From positions 124,001 through 188,000 of the forward strand of contig JAMAHW010000084.1 in NCBI GenBank assembly GCA_023627715.1: a stretch of 64,000 nt of DNA, written 5' to 3'. This document shows positions 56,401-64,000 of the stretch, in pieces; the stretch's first letter is position 1; every line of letters starts with the position of its first letter. Below the pieces are notes generated by a model. It was given only the letters and a program-made list of their open reading frames with translations. It was not told the origin of the DNA and did no database searches. Both the position numbers and the translations under genes were made by a program. The DNA is from Periconia sp. R9002. Taxonomy: Eukaryota; Ascomycota; Dothideomycetes; Pleosporales; Periconiaceae.

Positions 56401-58338
56401 GTGAATGGTTTTGTCGTTACACGAGGATTAGGCTACCTAATACCGAAGAATGTTTTTCAGCTGTCATGTTACGCCGACTGACAATCAATGTCCTTTATTT
56501 TCACCGTTACTGGATCATCGAATGGTATTGCTTGCAAACATTGCCCACGTGTCCCTTTTCCAACGAATATAGTGCAGCGTCAGTTACTGATCATAGGTAC
56601 TGTTCGCAATTCCCAGCACATGGGTTACTCTCGATTCGTTTCAGGGCCTTGATCCTGCTATCTATAATCAACCGAAATTTATCCACATGACGTGTTCAGT
56701 GAAACAAGCCCATGTGTGTTCTTCACATTGGTTGTTAGAATGATGATAGAAGACGGCGCTCAATGAAACACCATGATCGTCTTCGTGTGACCTGATCACT
56801 ATAAGTCTTCTTTTCTGGCTAGGCGGAGAAAGCCTAGGTAGTACTTCGGTATTTTTTCAGTTACTCATATTTATTTATGAAACATAATTTGCAGGGCCTA
56901 GTTTTTCTTGCAACCCGTCAAGCTTTGCTACCTGTTATGGAAAGTACACGCTGGCTGTGATACTCCATCGTGCTACCATTCCGTTGACGAAGGACGAACC
57001 AGCTTCGCCTCTAATACATAGAATCATACTTGATCTTCGCAAGCTCGGGATATCACTCTTTCCACCCGTGCCTCAAATGAGACAATGCTAACCCTCTACC
57101 GCAACAGGGCTGTCAAATCCGTACCCACGACGATGTTTTTATGACCTCCATCACAGGTCTGCTCGCTCCGTGCTACTTGAAGGGCAGCTTTGTCCCTACG
57201 ATAGGTCTACTTCCTCCAGTAGCTAATTTGAGTCACCTTTATCTAAAATTGTCTACCTTATCGGTATTTTATCAACATCCACACATGCACTATCCAGGTT
57301 CAGTCTCTGCAGTTTCAGGGCAGCCAATGTATCAGCAACAACGACTTAGACTAATGAGAGCACACAATGCCATTCCAGGTACTAGTTTGTCAGATTTTTG
57401 GAACTAAGCTTGATATCCTAACTGCGACACAAGGAAGACGTCAGTAGCATATGCAGACCGTGTGTTCGCCAGCAGCTCTAGCCAGGTGGTTGGATGAACT
57501 GCGATGAGGTTCGACTGACTGCATAAGTTGATATCGATTTTCGAACGATGGGTGTGCACGTCATATCGAGGTTCACTCCCAGGCGGGAGTTTCGGGGACC
57601 GGTGGGTATTTTGTTCAAACAGTACGACAGTACCAATGTTGGATTTTCTGTCCAGGTTTTGGTACATGGATAGTTGGTTGTTAGGTTTGAGTTATGATGG
57701 GTGTGGACTTTTTCGGTGCGCGATAGACTTTGCTCTACGAAGGTGACAGCATAGAAGGTTTATTGGAAATCCCAAGGTCATGTGATCAAAACGCGCCCAA
57801 ATGAGGAAATTTGTGTATGTTTCATAACGTCCCTCATCGACATGTAAGTACTCAAACAACACCCCATCGAGGCCAAAATGGGGAAGGTAACAGCCCCAAG
57901 AATCCCAGTTGATTCGTCAATGTACGCATGACATTTCACAACGCACTACGCCCATCAGTCTGTTCATTAATTTACATCAATATTCCAACGAGCATAAAAT
58001 CACCCACCCAATCAATCCATGTGTTGAGAAATAAGGGGCGGGAACCTTTCCAATACATCCCGAGTAGGTATTCGAGCCGGCCAGTGTCTCACCTTTTCGC
58101 GTAAATGATCCGGGGAACGGAACTCGGCTCGTAAATAAACTCCCTCATTGGGCGGAACAAAGGGACCGACATTGGGGGACTGCAGATTGCCTCGCCGTAG
58201 GATACGAAATGAGCGGCACAGTCGGAGCTCACCACGTAAGTATAACTCCTGCTTCCCGGGCTGTGGGGCTACCCGTCTCTACATCTCGGCACGGCGCGCG
58301 CGCGACATAGGTGCGTGCTGTTCCTTCAACACCTAAAT
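53472..58338. other. 4.9-kb gene-poor tract
   Basis: No gene could be supported. Open frames on both strands (for example 54551-54814, 54747-55193, 55426-55743 on plus; 55072-55395, 55706-56086 on minus) overlap or are short, lack domain motifs, and I found no convincing splice joins. Short near-repeats occur, such as GTTGTTAGAATGAT near 56332 and GGTTGTTAGAATGAT near 56729, each with a TTTTTCAG further on. It could hold decayed mobile DNA or lineage-specific genes. Confidence 0.5.
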
Positions 58339-59565
58339 ATGTCGAATTCAAGGTCCTCGTCGACGGATTCTTCGCCGGGGATTTCGCCGCTGCCGAACCC
58401 GGGCCCGGATGTGAGCAGAGAGCTTCAAATGGTTGCGGTTTATGCGGTGGGCTGCGCGATCTCGCTGGTCTTCATCACGCTGAGGATATGGTGTCGCGCG
58501 TCCATCAAGGCCATCGGTATCGACGACTGGTGTATGCTGGCTACTGCTGTACGTTTATCGCTGCGACCGTTCGCGTCTTCTTTCTTTCGGATCATTCTAC
58601 ATATATCCTGTCCTTGTTCTTTCTTGTTTTGATTAAGGTAACTGATTGTCAATGCAGATACTAAACATCCCGGTCACCGTCTTGACCATTGTTTTTTCCA
58701 TTCACGGCGGAACGCGACACCTTTACTACTTATCTCAGGACCACGCTACCACCGTTTACGTGGTGAAACTGAACTGGATCGCGAGACCACTCGGGTACTT
58801 TTGCCTCAGCATAGGCAAAGCGTCTATTGCGTTTCTTATTCTGCGCTTGTTGGAGGGCACATCGCGCTGGCGGAGACTGTCATTACACGTCATCAATGCC
58901 ATCAACATTGTTAATCCCGTGTGTTTGGTTATTGTGGACTTTGCGCAATGCAAGAATATTGAGGCTCTTTGGGACCCAGTGGTCAGGGCGCATACAGAGT
59001 GCCTGGATTCTGGACCTACGGACCGTTTTGCTGTGTATGCATCGAGTAAGTGCTCCAGGAGATTGTCTTGGTGATTACTGGGTATTAATAACGACTGCAA
59101 GGTTGGAATACCGCCATGGATTTCTATCTCGCTCTCATGGGGTTGAATATCGTGTGGGGCCTCCAGGTCCTTACCATACGAAAAAGGATTGCCATCTGCG
59201 TGTTACTCGGCTGCGGAATATTAACCGGCATCATCAGTGCAATCAAAACATATACGCTTTCGCAACATCGCCCAGATGTGACCTGGGACTACTTCTGGTT
59301 GTACATCTGGAACTGTGTGGAGATTACGTCCCTCATTGTTCTGGGCTCTCTCCCAACGCTGCGTCCCTTGTACAACAAGGTGACGGGCGAAGGAACCGAT
59401 AGGGCGAACAATCCTTATTTGGGAATGGACAAGTCTGGAGGTAACCGGCGGAGTCCTGCGGCCTCGGATGTCAATCACCCGTTTGTGGATCTGGATTTGC
59501 CAGTACAAGTACCTGACCCGAGTCATTATTATGTGCGGCAAGTGCCAAAGATTGTCAAGAGGTAG
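58339..59565 (+). CDS. SAT4/rhodopsin-like fungal 7TM protein (three exons)
   Basis: Exons 58339-58548, 58658-59045 and 59102-59565, about 353 aa. The start MSNSRSSSTDSSPG was preferred over an ATG eight codons upstream. The motif order is that of the fungal rhodopsin-domain family: VYAVGCAISLVFITLRIWCR (TM1), KAIGIDDWCMLATA, GGTRHLYYLSQDHATT, VVKLNWIARPLGYFCLSIGK with ASIAFLILRLLEGT, a loop with CKNIEALWDP, WNTAMDFYLALMGLNIVWGL, CGILTGIISAIKTYTLSQH and WLYIWNCVEITSLIVLGSLP with TLRPLY. The C-terminal tail of about 70 residues is cytosolic. It is convergent with the FAD monooxygenase; the stops are only 94 bp apart. The ligand is unknown. Confidence 0.9.
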
Positions 59566-59659
59566 GTGAAAATCTGCAAGTGTGTTCTCACAGTCAGGTC
59601 AAGGATGAAAATGACGCAAAATGCCATGTGCTGTCAAGGATTCCCGGGCGTATTATGCT

Positions 59660-61159
59660 TTACCCCGCAGCATTCATTTTCTTCCATTCCGTGTCTGCCT
59701 CGGCGAAAACATCAGTGCCATACAACCATGCCGAAAACCCTGGATCAGAAAAAGGGTTTGGATGGAAACCTTGAAAGAGACCCCCTTCTCTGTCCGCGAA
59801 CGCCTTGTTCCTCTCCTCCAGCTCCGGCCCGTCACCGAGCGCCCAGACTTGACCTACCTTCATGGAGCGTTGACTGATGAGGGTAACTCGCTCATACCTC
59901 TTCGCATGGAAGAGGGAAAGAATCCGAGGAATCTCACGTACGCTCTGCAACCGGGAACACAGCTGTCCTAAGAACGCCGCATCCTCGATTCCCTGCGCAG
60001 CGCCCTGGGCTCTGTACGATCATAGCGTAAGCATGACGCGACGGACTTGAGCGGACGCTAGGGACGACTGGGGACAGGGGGCTACAAACTTACAGGTGCG
60101 GTGGCATGGCGTGTGCAGCATCACCCATCAGCACAAACTTGCCCTCCGGATGAGTCCAATTCATGCCCTGCAAATCGGGATACACCATCAGTCGCCATGC
60201 CAAACAATTCCCCGCGAGCTTCAGCAGCTCCTGCAGCGCTGGGTCCCAGTCTCGGAAAAACTCTCTCAATGGCTCGGGGGAGGCCAAGTGGGGGCCTGCG
60301 GTGGTGTCTTTTCCAGTGTCCGGGAATCCCGCAACCACGTTGAACGTCCCGTGAGCGTCTAGATTGTACGCCACAACGTGAGTCTGCGGCCCTAGCCAGC
60401 TAGTGGCTTTCGCGGGCGTTGCCAAGTGTGCGAGGGCGGGGTTCGTGAGAATCCTTTCAGTGTCTACACTGAAGCGATAAGCGATTTTGCCCAACGGTAG
60501 GATCCTCTCGGGTTTGTGGCCCAAAAGCGCACGACGACAGATGCTGTGTTCACCGTCTGCACCGAGGATCACGTCGGCCGAGTACTCGCGACCATCTTGC
60601 GTTCGCACAGAGGGCGTCGAGAAGTCGACATGTTGGACTGCTGCGTCTAGGAAAATCTTGGTGTCGAGAGATTTGGCCTCATCGACAAGTACTTTGAGTA
60701 GGTCGGCTCTATGGGTGATGAGATAAGGAGCGCCGAATTTCTCTCCCATATCCGGAATGAGCTGGGTTGTGGAAAGAAGGGTTCCATCGTGCGAGCGCAA
60801 TTCAATGGCACGAGGATTGCTGGCGTACTGTGATAGGTTCTGGAGTATCCCCCATTTTTCAAGTATCGCCGTGCAGTTTGGTGGGACTTGGATTCCCGCT
60901 CCAGCCTGGAGTGAATGAAGGATTAGTCAAGGGTCGTTTGCTCCATATTCCATCTAAGAGGAAAATGGTCCCCGGAGGAACAACCGAAGGGACAAAAAAG
61001 CTTGAATTATTGACATGGTGAAAAACCCACCTCTGTGAATTTGGCACTAGCCTCCAGTAGCGTCACATCATGCCCCCCTCTTCGAAGAGCAATGGCCGCG
61101 GCCAATCCTGTAAGCCCCCCGCCAACAATGAGAAAACGAACGGGTGTTGATTGAGCCAT
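59660..61159 (-). CDS. FAD-dependent monooxygenase (salicylate hydroxylase-like)
   Basis: Three exons, 61031-61159, 60094-60905 and 59660-60011, about 430 aa. It shows the FAD-binding GGGLTG loop (residues 13-18, RFLIVGGGLTGLAAAIALRR), AGAGIQVPPNCTAILEKWG after the first intron, DVILGADGEHSICRRAL (the DG motif), and GKFVLMGDAAHAMPPHLAQG with the GDAAH flavin-ribityl motif spanning intron 2. The C-terminus ends HPNPFSDPGFSAWLYGTD, typical of salicylate/6-hydroxynicotinate-type aromatic hydroxylases. These use NAD(P)H and O2 to hydroxylate aromatic rings. It is divergent from the UbiA gene, sharing a 0.64-kb promoter, which suggests a common pathway. An in-frame ATG at 61348 is upstream but its translation is not family-like. 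Confidence 0.92.
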
Positions 61160-61798
61160 GCAGAGACGGTGCTGCCAACACCGCAACACGCCAGTCTTAT
61201 GGTATCGCACCGGACCCTCCTGCCAGAACAAACGACACCAACTACTGCATGCACGTCGGAATGCAACAGAAAAAGGTACCCCAGGTACCCCTCCAACGGG
61301 CATTCGGGGAAGAAAACGGATGTTTGACAGGTCGTGGCGATTGGTCACGCTCGGCTAACTATGATTCAATCGCACATGTGTTGGCCGCAAGGGGATTATT
61401 TCCATGTCCAAAGCCGGAATTGACAGCCAACACTGCATGTTGCTCGCTGCAATGCACTGCAAACATGGCACGGTAACTTATTGCACCCCTCAATTCACGC
61501 AGAGCTTTCCTAACCCGGAAGTTGGGTCAATATAGTTGCCGTGATAAGCGCTCGGCTGGATAACCTGAAGTATGGTGTTGCATGCAACTAAAAACGGTGC
61601 CTCCGAAACCCGCAAGCCTTTCCGTCTAACTCTTGAGGGTTTGCGATAGTCATATTTTAGAAGGCGGTCTGCAGGTTCTGGCCTAAACTCCTTCGTATAC
61701 ATTTGTGAAGTGCCGCCACTTCGAGACTGTCCCCCCCACCGCTCACACTCCCTCCATCCATCAGGCTTCCGCACCGTTCAACACTCGGATCCATCGCC
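61160..61798. other. shared divergent promoter (monooxygenase / prenyltransferase)
   Basis: About 640 bp between divergent starts. It includes CCCCTCCAACGG-type and CGG-containing sequence (CGGACCCTCC, about 61200) that could bind zinc-cluster regulators, but no symmetric CGG pair was identified. Confidence 0.4.
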
Positions 61799-62892
61799 AT
61801 GGCCTCCAAAACTCACACCGTGACTGCCGCGGGCAAGGACAAGTCCCCACAAACACCCCTGCCCGAGTATTCGCTACCGAAAACCGGCATCCTGTCGTAC
61901 GTCCCCGCGTCCTGGGTCCCGTACGGCGAGCTGATGCGAATCGACAAGCCCACCGGCATCTACGCATTCTACTTCCACCATCTCTTCGGCACCCTCTTCG
62001 CGTGTATCCTGCTCCAACATCGACCAGACTGGCAACTTCTCAAGATCAATGCGATCCTGTTCGCCGGGACCATCTTCATGAGGGGTGCTGCATGCTCGTG
62101 GAATGACACCCTGGATTGCGAGTATGACCGACAGGTAGGTTCGCCCCTGGCCCCTAGTAGTGACACGGGGGCATCTTTACCGGAGCATCGGGTTAGTGCT
62201 GACTTTGACATCAGGTGCTACGATGCCGACTTAGGCCCATCGCCCGCAGAGCCCTGACCACAACCCAGGGCCACATGTTCACTGTCCTCCTCGGCCTCAC
62301 TGCCTTGGGTTTCCTCCTCCTGCTGCCGACCGACTGCTGGATTCTTGCCCCACCCAAGATGTTCCTGCTCGGCCTGTACCCCTTCGCAAAGCGCTTCACC
62401 GATTTCCCTCAACTAGTTCTCGGCTTCGAAATGTCGACCGGGCTCTTCATCGGCGCGGCGGCTATGGGTTATGACTTCCGCACCACAGCGCAACACACTG
62501 GACTCGCGTTCGCTCTGTTTTACATCTCACAGATATGCTGGACGGTTGTGTACGATACTGTGTATGCGCAGCAGGACGTCGAGGACGACGCCAAGGCTGG
62601 TGTTCGCAGCATGGCGGTGCGATTTAAGGACGGCCCGCGCGAGCTTCTGACGTTCGTTTCTGTGTCAATGGTCGCATGCTTGGTCGCTGCCGGCTGGTTG
62701 CAGCAGTGGGGATTCTGGTACTACTCCATCTCGTGCGCGGGTACCGCGGCCTTGCTGTTCTGGAATGTGTACACGGTCGATTTGAAGAACCCGGCTGAGT
62801 GCATGTGGTGGTTCGTGTATGGGAGTCGCATGGTTGGCGCTACAATCTCTGCCGGCCTTGCTGCGGAAGCGTTCTTTGCCTCGCAGGCTTAA
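61799..62892 (+). CDS. UbiA-type aromatic prenyltransferase
   Basis: Two exons, 61799-62134 and 62215-62892, about 337 aa. The intron falls inside the first Asp-rich motif region: exon 1 ends SWNDTLDCEYDRQ (Asp103, Asp106, Asp110) and exon 2 starts VLRCRLRPIARRALTTTQGH, together the UbiA NDxxDxxxD block and its RP-R-A extension. The second motif YDTVYAQQDVEDDAKAGVRS is near residue 225. Several hydrophobic helices (FTVLLGLTALGFLLLLP, LFIGAAAMGYDF, LAFALFYISQICWTVVY) fit an integral membrane enzyme. It transfers an isoprenoid diphosphate to an aromatic acceptor, with Mg2+ bound at the two Asp motifs. The absence of a mitochondrial presequence and the monooxygenase neighbour favour a secondary-metabolism (meroterpenoid-like) role over ubiquinone synthesis; that is inference. 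Confidence 0.93.
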
Positions 62893-62939
62893 GTCAGGCT
62901 TTTGTTGGACTAGATCACGTGACTCTATATCTTATGTAA

Positions 62940-64000
62940 TCTCGCTTAGGTGCCGCACTATACACACATATAGGTGCGCGCACTTAGTATAGTATAGATA
63001 TACTATAGATAATACTATCTCTATACTTATACTTATAAGTTATAAGCCCTTTTACGCGCTATTACTACGCCTAATTTAGATAGTCTTTAATAAATAGATA
63101 TTAGAGTATAGACCTACCCTCTAGGTTCGAAACGCGCACCAAATCTGCGCTAAAATATACGCCTCTCGCTTCTATACACTCTAGATTAATCTACCTATAG
63201 ATATCTCTACCTACTAAGTATCTCTAATTATAACTAAGTATATAGAGCTTAGAGGTGCCGCCGCTATTAAGGTTATCCTTAAGAATAAAAATAACTACTA
63301 AGAATAGTATTAAGAAACTGCTGTTCCACTAGGTAATTAGTATAATATATCTAAGAATTAGCTGGGATAGCAAACCGTCTCTACCTAACCTAAACTCTAT
63401 TAGTACCTATAAGCTGCTATATAGTCTCTACCCTAAACTACTACCCCCCTTTCTATAAGTAGTACTACCTTAGTTATAGGTAAAGTAATAACTAAAACTT
63501 AACTAACTAATCCACTACTTAGCTTTATAAGTATAGATCTAACTAGGGTTAATTAAGTAATACGTATTACTATCACTAAAAAAATATAGAAAGATTATAA
63601 TAATAAATAGGACGCCTATATAAAAACTTATTATTTTACTATATCTATTCTTTTATAGATTGTATCTCCTAATCTATAGTAAGTTATCTCCGTTTAACCC
63701 AACACTAGCACGAACCTAAAGATTACTTAGGACGCTATTACTACTATCGCTCGCCCTACTAACACTAAGATTATATAGAAAGCTAATTATATACTATCTA
63801 CTACCTTAAGTAGTAAGTTTAAGAATATTAAAAATTATATTCTTACTATAGCCGAAGCTTATATAAAGTATATAAAGATAGCCCTATATAATTTTAGTCT
63901 CCTATTTACTAAAATTATTACTAAACTAGATTACTACTTTACTAATCTTAAAGATATCTACTCTTTAGAATACGTTAGCAACTATAATAAGGTACACTAT
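62940..64000. mobile_element. TpA-rich RIP-degraded repeat, probable retroelement remnant
   Basis: From about 62940 to the window end TA and AT dinucleotides dominate while CA and TG are rare, the imprint of RIP (CpA to TpA). In the last 290 bases one plus-strand frame stays largely open and reads protein-like segments (KFKNIKNYILTIAEAY, DYYFTNLKDIYSLEYV); it is interrupted by TAG codons where a TGG tryptophan would fit (T-TAG-DAIT, KII-TAG-KAN). This looks like the gag part of a dead retrotransposon, continuing past the window. No terminal repeat is visible. Confidence 0.7.

Overview
The window is nuclear DNA from a filamentous ascomycete (Pezizomycotina). The evidence is the many short GT-AG introns (about 48-110 nt, several with a CTAAC/CTAAT branch site), fungal-only families (HET domain, DUF1769/UPF0590, SAT4/rhodopsin-like 7TM proteins, NmrA-like reductase, fungal alpha-aminoadipate lysine pathway), and a terminal tract with the look of repeat-induced point mutation (RIP). 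A dothideomycete-like genome is my guess; the sequence does not settle the class. No rRNA, tRNA, CRISPR array or intact transposon was found. Coordinates of spliced genes come from joining reading frames by hand at splice sites and checking phase.

Left third (0.7-14 kb), ordinary core and accessory genes: a secreted leucine-rich protein (-), a DUF1769 protein with a GC-AG intron (+), homoisocitrate dehydrogenase of lysine synthesis (-), an FBXO31-type F-box protein (-), a HET-domain protein (+) and a secreted intradiol dioxygenase (-).

Middle (14.8-40 kb), the unusual part: ten larger genes in a row on the minus strand. Most encode Lys/Arg/Ser-rich, apparently nuclear proteins with no family I recognise. 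At least two pairs are tandem paralogues: 16.6-18.3 kb with 19.3-22.1 kb, which share a C-x-H...C...C-x-H-x-CC module, and 23.6-24.5 kb with 25.3-26.1 kb, which share an NPxxYPHI...TVVRRRxIE module. One member carries an in-frame UAG exactly where its paralogue has a tyrosine. A DUF4419 protein and a six-exon 7TM protein lie in the same run. A 59-codon small membrane ORF (+) sits inside it. Three copies of a stem-loop with a compensatory base change lie just downstream of the last gene (37.6-37.9 kb).

Right third (41-53.5 kb): an ER-type FKBP ending in KDEL, a histidine-acid-phosphatase homologue with ND in place of the HD motif, an orphan coiled-coil protein, an NmrA-like reductase, a single-pass membrane protein and a beta-carbonic anhydrase. 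Two copies of a roughly 45-bp sequence (45.6 and 50.1 kb), each bordered by its own 12-13 bp direct duplication, look like tiny insertions; one forms the C-terminus and stop codon of the orphan gene.

A gene-poor 4.9-kb stretch (53.5-58.3 kb) separates this from a small putative metabolic group: 7TM protein, FAD monooxygenase and UbiA prenyltransferase (58.3-62.9 kb), the last two divergently transcribed. The window ends in a TpA-rich, CpA/TpG-poor tract that reads as a RIP-degraded retroelement.
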